From positions 32,265,099 to 32,329,098 of the forward strand of contig CM036658.1 of NCBI GenBank assembly GCA_020746105.1: a stretch of 64,000 bases of DNA. The letters are read 5' to 3'. Both the position numbers and the translations under genes were made by a program. The DNA is from Trogon surrucura. Lineage: Eukaryota; Chordata; Aves; Trogoniformes; Trogonidae. Below are positions 22,279 to 35,200 of the stretch, in pieces; within the stretch, counting starts at the first letter, position 1; each line of letters opens with the position of its first letter. A model generated the notes under the pieces. It saw only the letters and a list, made by a program, of their open reading frames with translations. It was not told the DNA's origin and searched no databases.

Positions 22279-25200
22279 AAAACTTCTTGGACTTGAGCAA
22301 GTCAAAGCACAAGGATGCCAGAGATGTGCTATGGGATCTAGACTCATCCTGGCTGTACCCAAGCCTTTTTTCTGTGTAATCACTGTGAAAAGCTCATGAA
22401 TGCAAGAGAGAAAGCAGTAGATAAAGTAAAGAACAGTGAGAGCATCAAGTTGCTTGGAAGTCAGTCATGTCTCTGATCTTTCTACCACTCGGCACTGGGA
22501 GCCAACAGATCCTGACAGTCACCTCCTGCCTGCTCCTTACCCTACTTGCTTCAGGAATGGCACAGCTTATATAGGCAGAAAGAGCAGGAGGAGGAGAATA
22601 GCTTTATATTTTGCACTGCAATAATAAGAAAATTTAGCTGACAATGGTGAAGACCAGATTTTCAGCAACTTTTGGTGAAGAAAGCTACCAAGATGACAGG
22701 AAAACTGCTTACTAGAAGGAACATTCTATTCAAAATTTAGGAAAGGTAATAAAAAGCGTAAAAGACAATGGCTAAAATGCCTACTTTTCCACTGTGAAAT
22801 GTAAAGGGCATTTGTTATTGATTTTACAGGGAAAAAAATGCTGAGGATCACATCTTGTTCACATTTGTTCTAGGAAAATTTCAATGACTTTTGGAGGAAT
22901 AAACGCAGTTCTTTTCCAAGGAAATGTTCCATGATTCTATAACAACTTAAGTATGGTTTAAGTTCAGTAGGTTTTAGAATAACTCTTCAGATTTTACAAA
23001 GCAGATGTATGATTTTTAAAAGGAATATTTTTCTCAGTTTCTATAAAATGATAAAAAGTCAGTGAGAAACCTTTACATACATAAACACAGACAGGATCTA
23101 ACCTTGTGTATTGATTCAAATCAGTGTTTCAAAAGCCATCTGCACAGTTTCTAAAGAGACGAAAAACACGTGTACTTCCGAAACACTAAAATATACCCCT
23201 GAGATGAAAATTTGCCAACTCAGTTCTTATAAGGTTCCCTCAACTCCCATTCAAATCAAAGGGGCACATGCTTAAACAGTTTCCAGGAGAGAGACATTTT
23301 CTCGAATTAGTCATAATGAAAATGAATTAATTTTGGTCTACTTCCCAGTATTCCCCTAGAGCCACAGTTTTTATATTTTCCTCCCAACTGTAGTCTGGGT
23401 GAGATTTTGAACTACAGGGTTTCGTAGCCAGTAAATCCTACTTCTGCTTGGCACAACTTCCTGCTTTGCCAGATTGGTCCTAAAGAAGGCAAAAAACAAC
23501 TGTGCTACAATGCTGGTAGTAATGTTTTTAAAAGACCATGTGCTTATGCATGTATGTAAATCACCCTGAAATAGAACAGTTGATGCCTCAAAGTAAATTT
23601 TTTAACCTCTATGAACCAGCTACAAGGCATAAATCCAATTCATTAACAAAAGAACGGCATCCCTAGAACAAATGGTACAGGAACAGTACTGCCACCTTGC
23701 TGGAGGAACAAAACAATGTGATTTGTGTTTCTCTACATTGTTAGGATAGTCTAGAATTATCAGAATTAAGTATGTTAGTAACCTGGTAATTAACAATAAT
23801 TTCTTTTATCACTGTGGAAATGGCATTACAGAAACAGCACTGATCTATATTTTTTTTCACACGTTTGGCAGTTATTGTTGCTATATTTCAAACTACTCTT
23901 GCTGTCATTCAAACTACTTCAGAATAGTCACTGAGATGATGCCAAAGCACCCCTGATCATCTTATTTTCTTGATCAACTGATTAAAAGGTCAGAAATGTC
24001 AAACCAAATTAACCATGGTGTGACAAGCATGGTGCATTGAAAAAGTAATTAGAACTATTATCTGACACTTGATAACTTTTGGGAATGTAAATGTATGTAA
24101 ATAGGCAGATTTTAAAAAAAAAAAAAGAAATCAGGTTGTTATTGCTTTATAACACTGCTCATCTGCAATTAAAACTGATTTAAAAATATCTCAAAAAGAA
24201 AGATGTTGAACAAAATGCAAAGCAACTACATTTATTGCTTGACCTGCCTATTAATTGCTTCAACCGTATACGTTTTATGTGCCTCCTCCACATCAGAGGG
24301 CAGAACGAAGTCTTAGAGGCTCAGGAAGTAGCTAGTGGCAGCTTTAGTTTGACCCTAGATTTCTAATTTCTTTTCTTCCACCCTCATGCAGCACATAAAC
24401 GCCATTTGAGATAGATGCTGGCAGAGCAGTGATACAGGAGCATCTTTGCTGGGTCAGGCAACGATGAAGTTTTAGGTTGCCCTCTGTCTCCAACGCTAAT
24501 GCTGCTAACCAGGACAGGAGTTATCCATGAGTGGGAAGTATTCACCAGGGAGCTCTAAATCACCCAAGTAGTAGCTTCTGCCTCCTGTGTCCTGAGCAAT
24601 ACCTGAAAAAGATCTGTTCCTCTTAATCCTGATATGTTGTCTGAACCCAGCAAGGCTGATTGCTGGCATACATTAGAACTTCCCCAATTCATACTAGTTT
24701 CCTAGCAGCTCCTGGATCAAGACATCACAGCACTAACTGGACTGTGAGTCCTTTTTCCTTTGAGTGTCTCCTCACATTTGGCAAGCAGACTGATCTGGCT
24801 GTGCGCTGTCTCATTCCAGTTAGGCATACCTCCAGAGAAGTCAAAAAAATTGTGTCGGTGAGACGTGAAACAGGATAATTGCATTGTGTGTGAACTTGTT
24901 TTACTTGCTGCATAGGTGGTTGAGATCATACCACAAACATGCCTGAAGTTTACTCTTTTATTCTTTTCAGTTTTAGTATTTTAAATTATTATAGTAACAG
25001 CTATGAGAAAAATGTTACAGAGTTAGTGTCTCTCTATATGGAGAATTTATGTAACCTATGACTTGTTGAGGCATTTTTTCCTAACATACCAAATATTTTG
25101 CAGCTTATTCACTCATGTGTAATATGAGAACACATACGGATCACTCTCTGAGAATGCAAATACACATTGCTACTTAATAAATGGGTTTAGGGAGCTGTAG

Positions 25201-25303
25201 TGGAGTTCTTAATGAACTTCACACCCAGGGCTACCCAAGTTCTTTTACCCGTGACACCTTATACATTTCCTCTCATAAATTTTTTGTCCTTCCCTACTGT
25301 CAT
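22279..25303. other. Unassigned 3.0 kb, no gene seen
   Basis: Ordinary AT-rich sequence with a 13-A run at 24114-24126. Short open frames only (72 codons at most), no domains. Near 25181-25300 the sequence runs into the SINE without a recognisable boundary motif. Confidence 0.5.
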
Positions 25304-25490
25304 GGCCGGTTTAGCTCAGTGGGTTCAGCACGGTGCTTGAAACACCAAAGGTTGCGGGTTTGATTCCCGTTCGGTTCTCATGTGTTGCCTGACCTAGTGG
25401 AGAGGTGGCGTCCCTGCCCACAACAGGGAGATTGGGTTAAAATGATCTCTAAGGTCCCTTCCAGCCCAGGCCATTCTATGATTCTATGAT
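25304..25490 (+). mobile_element. tRNA-Ile-derived SINE with CR1 tail, copy 1, sense
   Basis: 187 bp. The first ~75 bases are tRNA-like: GGCCGGT start, A box at 25312-25326 (tagctcagtgggttc) and B box at 25356-25368 (gggtttgattccc). These match vertebrate tRNA-Ile(AAT) in order and spacing, apart from the anticodon loop and the 3' acceptor strand. A ~25-base linker follows (to gacctagt), then a CR1-type 3' UTR (aggtggcgtccctgcccaca; ctctaaggtcccttcc) and two octamers (attctatgattctatgat). An RNA polymerase III promoter would be supplied by the A and B boxes, and the CR1-like end is what CR1 reverse transcriptase would prime on. Architecture as reported for passerine TguSINE1 (from memory). 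No target-site duplication is clear. Confidence 0.9.
25312..25368 (+). promoter_or_regulatory. Internal RNA polymerase III promoter (A and B boxes) of SINE copy 1
   Basis: The A box (tagctcagtgggttc, 25312-25326) and B box (gggtttgattccc, 25356-25368) lie 29 bp apart. The B box has one change from the GGTTCGANTCC consensus (C to T). Whether this copy is transcribed is unknown. Confidence 0.7.
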
Positions 25491-25539
25491 TTGAGTATAG
25501 CAGATTTTGGTAGGGGAGGGAGGGCTGCAGAGGATGACT

Positions 25540-26510
25540 CTTGTGACACTTTGTGTCTTGCGACACAAAACTCCTCCAGCCTCAGGTAAAAGTCAGACCC
25601 TCCTTTGGCCAAAGCCAGGCCAATCAGTGCCTCTGCGATAAATGTGTTTAAGAAGAGACCGTATTGAACCACCTTCTCTTTCTCTTTCCCTTTATTTAAT
25701 TATCTCTTTTGGTCTGTCTGGTCTTTCATGTTGGGGAATTTTTCATCTGGGAGGAGAAACAGGTGAGAGGAAAGCAAAGGAACACAGTCAGCGAGGAAGG
25801 GCAGGGAGAAAGGCACCAGAGCAGAGCATTTCCCCGGAGCCCTGTGGTGAATGAGGTGGCAGGGAGATGATTGCCCGTGAACCGAAGGGATTGACAGAGG
25901 CAAGAATGTCCAGAATGTGGTGGTGCTTGGAGAACCCCATGCCGGGAGGGAGAGAGACCAAACATTAGTGGAGTACATGCCTGAAGTGATCTCAAGTGGG
26001 ATGGACTCATGTGGAGTGAGAATTCTGCCTTCCGTGGGATGGACATCACATGGCATCAGAGGAAGACTGTGAGGAGCCTTCTTTCCTGAGAAGGAAGGAC
26101 TGCCATAAACAATAAGTAATGGCCGGACAGACCACAGCCCCCACCTCCTGCCTCCCCTTGCACCTATGAGAGGGGAGGAGGTAGCCGGGAAGGAGGAGGC
26201 GGGGAAGCATATTTAAGATCAAATTGTATTTATTTACATATTTCTGTCACTATCCTACTCTAAACTGGTCAGTAAATGGTGGTGGCAAATAAAATTTATA
26301 TTTTCTCCTCAGGTCTACTCTGTTTTTTTCCTGTGACCATAAGTGAATGGACCCCCCTGCCCTAATCTCAATCCTTGAGCCTTTTTCAGTTGAATTTTTC
26401 TTCCTCTGCATCCCTGTGGGGATGGGACAGGGGCGGGGAGGAGGGGGAGAGTGAGCATGTGGCTGTGTAGTTCTTTGGTGCCAGCCCAGGTGGTCACTTG
26501 AACTATGACA
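25540..26510 (+). mobile_element. ERV LTR, sense, directly after SINE copy 1
   Basis: The 3' end is clear: gtggctgtgtagttctttgg then an eroded ...aactatgaca at 26510, the form of avian LTR ends. Upstream are an AATAAA signal near 26288 (ggcaaataaaatttatattt) followed by a block corresponding to the Tctgttttgcc...gtgac U5 region. Promoter-like elements are a CCAAT box (ccaatcag, 25620-25627) and gataaatgtgtttaagaag (about 25637-25656). The same blocks occur in reverse in the LTR at 42.4-43.9 kb, so the two are related. The left boundary is unresolved between 25491 and 25560; tgtgacac at 25542 is one option. No matching target duplication was found (right flank cccaac). No coding genes, so solo or 5'-eroded. 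Confidence 0.65.
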
Positions 26511-28615
26511 CCCAACATGCCATGGGTTTTGCCCCTGATTTCCCTTTCCGGTTGAAACCATGAATTTGGGAAAAGAATTCTCTTGTTGGACAAGGAGATA
26601 ATGAATCTCAACATTGCAGAGTCCCATTGTGTGTATTGATTACTACAACTGCCCCATTCACTGTAGAATGTCACACAACAGCAGTTGGAATTTTCACAAC
26701 TCTCAATCTAATTATGTGGTCTTTGATTTTTCAAATACAACAGAATTTTAGTGACAGTAGCCCTATGATAATGGTCCTTTTGTTTTCTTCAGGATTTTAA
26801 TTCTGTACTTCTTGATCAAATGACACCTTTTGTTAGATTTCAGAAAACAATGGGTTTTGTAAAAAATCATTCTTGTTCCTGAAAACAATCTTTACATGCA
26901 GAAATACCAATCTCCTATGAAGTGTGTGATGCCACAGACCTCATATGAATTTTGCGTAGTTTAGACAATTAATTTCAGAGAACTTAAATGTAAAGAAGCA
27001 TGATCAAATAGTTAAAATGCTAAACACAGCTTACAGCTCTTGCATTCATGATAGGGAGCCCATGTTTGTGATCTGTAAATAAGTTGTGGCGTGTATGTGG
27101 TCAGTTTATCGATCTGTAGTGAAAAAGTCAAAAATGTATTTTCTATATGCCTCATAAGAGTATTGAAGGGCCTACATTTACAGAAGCTCAAACCAGTAAT
27201 CCAAAATTCAGTCTGACCTTGTGTTTTGTTTGATGTGGGTTCAAAGTTGTGGAAAAAAATCTGGTTCTGTACCTACAATACAGTGAATTGAGTTTCATGT
27301 CCATTAGGAATTAACCCAAGATTTCCCCAAAATTGGACACATGCTTGCTTAAAACTTGGTGAATCTTTCCAGAATCAGAAGAAAAAAGAGTGAGAGGGAA
27401 AACAAAGGTTAAAACCTCAGAATTTTATGTGGTTTATATTTGTCATGAAAATAAAAAGAACTTACTCATAAGCAAAGCAGAAAGCTGTCCTTTAAATGCT
27501 GGTTTATCTTGAATGCTGAATGTGTCATAGGCCTCTGAAACCCAGGAATTAAAAAACAAAAGTAACTGGTTAATCTTGGAAATGATCAGTTTTATATAAT
27601 TATTTTCACTGGAATCATCCCAACTATGAGTTCACATACATATTTCACTAACACTGCCTAATATGTATATAATGGTAAGTTATGTATTGCAATAAAATAC
27701 TGACTGGAGAGAAATCCTTGCCTAATTCAAATCCCCATTGACCCAAGCACGGCTATGCTTTTACTTTAGTTCTTTCATGTCTCTTTTCACTCTGGGATGT
27801 CAAAACGCATTGGAAAAGAAAGTGCAAGACATGCTGTCAACACTTCTGGGTGAAATGACTTATTATACATTATGTAGAGAGTCATCCATTTACTTACATT
27901 CAAGTTTATATACTTACATTAACCTCATAACGGGATGAATCTCTCCAACTTGGTAAACAGAAGGCAAATAGTTAAATGCCTGTTATACTTAGCCAGAACA
28001 TCTGCAGCTGCTACCTGAAATCCCACATTTGTGTTTAATAGTTATTGTGAGAGTCTTTCAGAATATGGGCTTATCTAATTGATTCCAGGTGCCTGATTCC
28101 CTGGAGGGCAGGTAAAATAAGGAGAGTGGCAGGCAGAAGGAAAACAGCATGAATTTTCTTCTGTATAGATTTTAAGATGTGTTGCCTGTGGTTAAGCTTT
28201 ATGCTGCCCGTTCACTGATTTTTGGAGAAGGGAAATCTCATTTTCTGCTACAGAGTTGGTTCTAGATCCCATATGCAGTATCTATCTGCTGCAAAGTAGC
28301 AACTAGACTACGCCTAGAAGAGCCTAGGCTTGGCCACAAAAGCTTGGGCATCAGAGGAGTTACTGCAGGATATCAGAGCCCTGCGGAGATCAGAAGCTGG
28401 TCAGAATTTTCTCCACATCAATTGTAACAGAAGCATCAGAACTGCTGTTCCTGAGGGAATGTTCCCATCATGTATATTGCAGAAGTGAAGTAATAGAAAA
28501 TTTCGAGGAAGGTAGAAGGTAGACTTCAAGCTGTCTCCTGGTAGTGTTCCAGCAGCACACATTCCTAGTCTGTGACCTGGTGTAGATTAGGCACTAGAAA
28601 AAATAACAAGGGAAC
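26511..28615. other. Unassigned 2.1 kb, no gene seen
   Basis: AT-rich sequence; no repeat family or coding region is recognised. The 28380-28615 stretch just left of the next LTR could be older ERV sequence but I cannot identify it. Confidence 0.45.
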
Positions 28616-29252
28616 TGTCGAGGGTTAGAGCTGGGCCAGCCACTGAATACTGATAGATGTTCTCTCACTCCTCTCTCTCCCTAAATGGGAAGGAAAAGAC
28701 AATAAGGCAGAGAGAATTATGGATTGGAAAAGAAAACCAGAATTAAAAAGGAAATGATAAAAATAATGAAAAATATACAAATCTGATATCAAACCTGACA
28801 CACACATGCCCCCAACAGATATCCCCACTGATTCTGCAGAGCAAGAAACACCGGGGAAGCCCCAGGCTCAGTGGCAAAGGGGAGCAGGATACAGGAGCTG
28901 GATTTGGGAACTCAGGATTGGGATCAAAGGAAGAAGATAGAATGGAATCCTCCTTGGATGCCAGCCATTGAAGAAGAAGGGTTAACCCCTGTGATTCCTC
29001 AGCGTTATTCTGAATATGGCATATATGGAATGGAATACTCTTGCTGGTCACCCATCCTCTCCATTCCTCACCGAAGGTGCAAAAATTTACATCTTTATAA
29101 CCTTTTTTACTTCCCAGCACTCCCAGTGTGGCACACAAGAACCACTAGTGGCCTTGGTCAGGATAGGAACAAATATAAGCAAGAGCCTCTCTGCATACAA
29201 ATATTGGACAGTAACTGTAAACATCAGATGTTATCACTGCTAGTAGTAAGTG
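28616..29252 (-). mobile_element. Partial ERV LTR, antisense
   Basis: The plus strand begins tgtcgagggttagagctggg at 28616, the reverse of an LTR 3' end. It continues through blocks familiar from avian LTRs: ctctctcactcctctctctc; agacaataaggcagagaga; ggagctggatttgggaactc; and tctgcatacaaatattggac. The right side stops at about 29252 after tatcactgctagtagtaag, short of the expected TG end, so the LTR 5' end is lost. No coding sequence adjoins it. The 128-codon plus-strand frame at 28871-29257 and the minus-strand frame at 28743-29138 lie inside it and are chance. Identity of the family is from memory of recurrent avian LTR sequence, not a search. Confidence 0.75.
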
Positions 29253-32200
29253 TGTAAGTTTTACACAGTCTTAAGTCTTGATTTTCTAAATAGTTTTTGT
29301 TAAGCTTGAACTTCCATTAAAAGACTAGGCATTGTAGGTTTATAAGCAGCTCATTTTTTTAATTAAGGAAAAGAGGAAAAATCAAAAACGTATGATAAAT
29401 TTTTACTCTCCCTTGCCTAGATCCTGGACTCCTTCCACTGTGTCCCATATCCTGGACGTGTTTCAATCTTGAGAGATTTTCTTCAGAGAAGTCCTGAGAT
29501 AGCAACCAGTTCCTAACCATTCTGTACACAAGAGCAAGTCTTCGCGTCTCGAGAGGTTTGTGTTCATCTACCTCTCCTGAGAATTAATTTATTGAAGTAG
29601 TAAAGAGTCCAGCTTTCACTAAGGCAAGGTTCAGGTAGACAACACACTATAGGGATGTGACCTCTAATTAAGACGTTCTGTACGTAAACACGTGACTTCA
29701 TTTTTATGAAGTTTTTTTATGCTTTTTGCTAGATGATAGGCAGTGACACTTATAAATCCTTCAAGAAAATAAGCATTGTTAGGAAACAGAAATATAACTC
29801 CAGTGCAGTCAAAGGCATCCTTAAGAATTTACATGTTTGCATTGCCAGAAATATTTATTCAGTTGAACATAGACTCAGGCATCAATTTCAAATACAAACA
29901 AAAATCTCTGCTGCTGTTGCCACATCTGTTATCAGGACCTGCTGCCACGCCAGTGAATGCATTTAGGCAAGTCTTAAAAGAACAAACATTTGGCTCTTCA
30001 TGCCTACAGAAAACAGGGATCCATTGGAGGCTGTGAGACATAAACTTTTGATGCAGTACACACAGTATACTGCAAACCTATACAAATCTGTAACAGGCTG
30101 GATAGCTTTCATGCCTGTGGTTGTTACAGAGTCTTTCAAACTGCTCAATCAGTAAAGAATACCAATACAGACAACCCTCTTCAATGATTTTCTTTTCAGG
30201 TCAGTTCTTTCGTCATGAATTAGCCTTTTGGCATCTTTCTTACTGTATGTTCAGTGCACTAGTCAAACAAATGTAGTGTCACAGCCATCATAAAAAGTCA
30301 TCAAGCATTCCAAGCTGAACAAATTGGTTTACACCTGCCAAATACTGCGCAATTTTTATTTTGATACATTGTGCGTTAAAGGAAAATCCATCAACAGAAT
30401 AGTTCGAGAGGAAATAAAAAGTCTTATCTTCTGTGGAGGCCTAAAAGACAAGTTATAGTGGTGGTGAAATTTCTCTGTCGTGATTTAATTTTAAAAGAAC
30501 ATTGTCTTATCCTTTCCCTACGAGATTTTAAGTCAGATAGTCCTCTGAAGAGATAGAGGTAGTAGTCCAGATAATAATACTCCTATTACAGCTGTTCTTC
30601 CCATGCAGCTATTTCTGCACCTTAGTACTTCATCTGTGTACTGATGCCCTTCCCATGCTATCTGCTGTCCATATATCCAATAAACTGATGGTCCTATTTC
30701 CTAGAAAATGGCTGCTATCTGCAAACAGTAGGAAGCACAGGAGTACAAAGAAACATTATCGAAAAGTTTCTATGCAACAGACCTTTCCCTTTTCTCTTTC
30801 CTGGACCGTCTTTTCTTCGCTGAGGTACTGCTTTCTATCCTATTTTTACTCACTTTCCTCTTAAAGTACCAAATCCTAATCAGCATCTTTCCTTTTGAAA
30901 AGGAAAGTGGAATGCAATTTCCACTGGAGATTGCAAATCTATTTTTGCTGCAGAATCAATAAAACACACTTCTATCTTCCAGAAGCATTTGCTGCTCTAT
31001 TTTAGAATTCTCAGTATGACATTCAACCAGTGGCAGGTCCTAAGGTTTTCTTAAACACGTGCATGTATATGCAATGTTTCCATACGTTTACATGGACACT
31101 TCTTGGATGTGCATGCAACGTGGACTTAATCTACTTAATGTTCCTACTGCACAGTGAGCTGTTTGGAGCATGGACTATGGTAAGTCTAATTTTAGCTTTC
31201 CTCAGTGAAACTCCAGTCTGGAATGGGGCTTTTAGGTACTATGGTCATACAAGTTGCAAGACATAATAATGTGAGTTTTGTCTTCCTTTGTAATGAAAAA
31301 GGGATCCTCAGCATGCCAACAAACAAAAGATGCTTGCTTTACCATACTTTAGCTTGCTCCCAGTTATCAGTGGAGTTACAAACATAAAAACTGAAGAAGG
31401 ATGAATATCAGACTGTGTTCAGATATCTGTTGTCCTAGCCTGTTTTGAACTGGTGCAGTGAAACTGCAAAGTACAATTTGTGTAGCTATGGCAGTTTTCA
31501 GCTATATTTCAAAAACATCAGAGGCAACATGTCTCGTATTTCTCCTTTGGACCTGGAAATTGGAATAATAACAGTGAAATGTGTTCCTTTTAACTTTCTG
31601 TATGGATAGGCTCACTTATTATGGAAGCTTAGAGTTGATGAATAAGTTAAGCACAGTTGAAAATTAGGCTTTCCTCCCCAAGTGTTTGTTTGACTCAATA
31701 AATTTCTGAGATTTTTAAAGGTAAACTGATTTTCTTCAGCCCTTGAGCAATCACAGGTACTTATGAATAGTCAGTGCAAACAAAAATTTGCCATTTCATT
31801 TTGCTCATTTGTTTTCTTTTTTTGCGCCTTGGCAAAACGTGCCTGTCTGGTTTTCTCTAACAGAAGCCTCAGAAGTTCTCCTATTTATTGTGCCAAATTC
31901 TTCATGGTTGGTATATCCTTCTAAGACAGAAACACAGTATAATGATTCTATTTTTAAATAGAACAGATTTTTGCAGTGTTACAAATAACACAATAGAACA
32001 AGCTCTGTGCTTGATTGTGTTAATTATACGAAAATTTTGAAAACAAATTCCAATTCTGTTATCAAATATATGTATGCCTGTGTTTTCTTTAACCCCTGTT
32101 TATTGCTTGTTTCTTGTCTTGATGTTGACTGTGACTAAACACCTTTCTCTAGGACTTAGATTCAAAACTCCAGTTGGCTAGAGAAGCAATCCCGCTATGA

Positions 32201-35200
32201 TGAAGCTGGCTATGAAGTAGAGACTAAATGTTTTCCCTTTACAGTACATTCATCTTCCATTCACGAATCTTAAAGTATCCCTAGCAGTCTGACATAAGTT
32301 CTCCTTTCCAAAACCAATTTTTATGTGCAGAAGGAGATCATTTGCCTAGTAACCCAGTGTAAACAGTACCATGCAGAGGTAGCGCCTCCCTTCTGCATTT
32401 GTGGTGCAAGGGGAAGTTGCACTTTTTTTTCAAACTTGGAAGTGCATATGGGAAAAGGAAGACACAGCTCCAGTCTTTGAGCTCTATCCAAGGTCAGCAT
32501 TTCCTCTGAAACAGTTTCCTTTTTTTGTGTTATAGCCAGACACTGACATGGGAGTTGCATGGGAAGTTCCGTGGTTGACCCAGCGATATTCTCTGCCAAG
32601 TAGCATGAGAGCCACCTCAGAAATGTAGGAGCTGTTGTGTAGGAACAAGGCTTCTTTGTACCCTGAGACTCAAGTGCATCCTCTAGTAACAGTGATACGT
32701 TCCCAGTCCTGGAGAAACAAACTCATTTTTTCTAATACAAAGAGTAATGGTGACCAAATCTGTGTTACTCATGGTGTAGTTAATGGAGTCAGTTTCTATG
32801 TAGCTCTTACTTTCAGAGGAAATTGTCTTCATTTTGTTGTAAGCAGAATCCATTTCTGTATTCACAACATGAACACCCAATAGAGAGACATACATTTTGG
32901 TTGCAAGCAGCTGTTGCCATCTGATCACGGAATGTATTGCAAATATTTTAACAAATGTTTCTTCTCCTTCCATTTTCCCCCTAAGACTCTGATAAACTCC
33001 ATGTATGACGGGGAAATTTATTCATATGTGGAGAAATTCCTCGTGTCAACCCCCAGACAGCAGACAATAGCATTTCACAAACACTTACATCAAATGGCAC
33101 CTGCTGGAGTTTAAAATTTGTTCTCTAAAACCTTCACTAGAAGTGGCGAGAGAGGTGTGTGTTTTAGACTGCAAAGCTTGGAGGTGATGGGGAAGTTTGA
33201 TCCCTTTTGACTGAATCTGAAACCAGAAGCTCACCATAAGCAAGAAGTTAGATCTTTATTATATCTTCCCCAAGGTACTCCACTGAGAATAGCAGTGTCT
33301 AAATAAGTGAGATGTGATACCACCCCAGAAACAGGCTCTTTAGAACTATTATTATGAGTGTGAGAGAAGATTTTCTGCTGTAGGCCCAGGAGAAGGCAAG
33401 AGCCTTAATCTCTTTGGCAGAGAAGAAGGAGTTTTTTAAACAAAGTCCCTGACTCAGATGTATAGGCAAGAGAGAAATCTACAGTGTCAGGGCTCCTAAG
33501 CCCTGGTTTTAATTTGATTCATCACTTTTTTAACTATAATTGTGGAAACGCAGGAGCAAAAACTGTTTGTTCCACTTTGTGCTGTTACTCTTCGATACAA
33601 ATAAGGTGAGCAGGATGTGAACTGTGCCATTATATTGTGGAATAGCTGCCATTTGCATACTTTATATATAAATCCAGATCCAAATTCTGCTTTAGTATAT
33701 GCTCAGTTTCTGTTCAAAGGCGGAAATCAACTCCACAATTGCTTAGTTACCGTGTACTTTAAATAGGAAATAAATCAGAAAACATCATTGCACAGGAAGA
33801 GTGTTGGCTTTAATTTGGTGGGTAGAGCAGAATCTAGCAAGATGCTGAGTACCTCTAAGCCAGGTTTGCAGTCTATCAGTTTCCAACAAGCCCAGCAGAG
33901 GTGGCAGGTGCTTACCTCTTCCTAGAAAATTCTCTGTGTCATCCAGAATACTGACTGAATGGAAAAGCCAAGCATCCAGTGGCTCACTTGATGTCCCTAG
34001 GCAGTTCGCTGAAAGATTAATTTCAAGTTTTAATGAAAATAAGCAGTAATGATCTGATGGAGCTTTTAATTAGAAATTGTACAGTCCTTCAGTGCATTCC
34101 ACTTGAGTCCTGGGTGACTGAAAAGCCAATCAGAAAAATCGCTGTTGAATACAGAGATATGCATTTTGATAGGAAATTTTAGAGCTTTGTACTGCATCCT
34201 GTAAACACTGTATCACAATTTTCCTATGCATTTGTGGCCAAATACTGTAAACACACACAAGACTTGTATAGCAATTCTATAATCATCTATGCCTATACCT
34301 GAAAAGACCTGTCAATAATGTCAGGAAATAGCCTACTAAAAAATATATCTGTATGTACAATACTTGTGCAACTGCTGATGTGACTGACTGAGGGTACAGA
34401 CTCGATCCCAATTCATTGATCTCCACATGTATGTTCTGCTTACTTCAGCACTCAGGAGCTGATTTCTAAGGTAGATTCCTTTGAGCATAAGATGTTATAC
34501 CCCCTCACTTGAGAAGTAAAGCTACCCATACCCTCATATGCATTTTCTCGACCTCTTCTCTCTCACTTTCTCATCCGGAATGATTCACATTAGAAACACT
34601 GCCCTCATGGTTTCCTCTTACTGCTCTGCATTTCTTTTGCTGTTACACTTTTTCAAGGATGCAAAAAGGTTAAGAGTGCTTGTGCTTATTAGATTTGACC
34701 ATCTAATAAGCAATATTGCTAATAAAGACCCCAGACAACTCTGAAGTATAAGATTATTTCTGAGATTTACTGTTAAAAACCTTAATCCCTTTCTCCTTAG
34801 TGGCCCTGCACTAACCTGAAGTTCTACAATGAGTATTTTCAAGTTTTTAAAATTTTACAGCCTGTTAAAGTCTCAGGTAGATTTTTATTATCTTGTGTAA
34901 ACTAGAAAGCTTGTTTTCATGAGATAAAAAGTTATTGAGCATGTTTAATGGAGTTTCACAGCAAACAAAAAACAAAAAGTAATTTAGTAATAAAATACAA
35001 AACAAAGGAGAGAAGAAGCAATATGAAGAGCAAAGCAGGTTTCTAAGACATCATTTTAGCACTTTTAGAAAAAAAAAAAACTTCTGATCTCTTCTTTCTA
35101 AATGCAACATTTTTATTACAATCTGAAAAATAAATATGCAGCTAAATAGCATAACTCACAAAAGTGATTTTCATAGTTGAGCAGGAAACAGAGATCAATG

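Noticed and set aside
22925..22945. Isolated ccatgattctataac resembling a CR1 octamer
   Set aside because: No CR1 sequence upstream; treated as chance.
25304..25380. Functional tRNA gene
   Set aside because: Anticodon loop is altered, the 3' acceptor strand does not match the 5' strand, and a CR1 tail follows. It is a SINE head.
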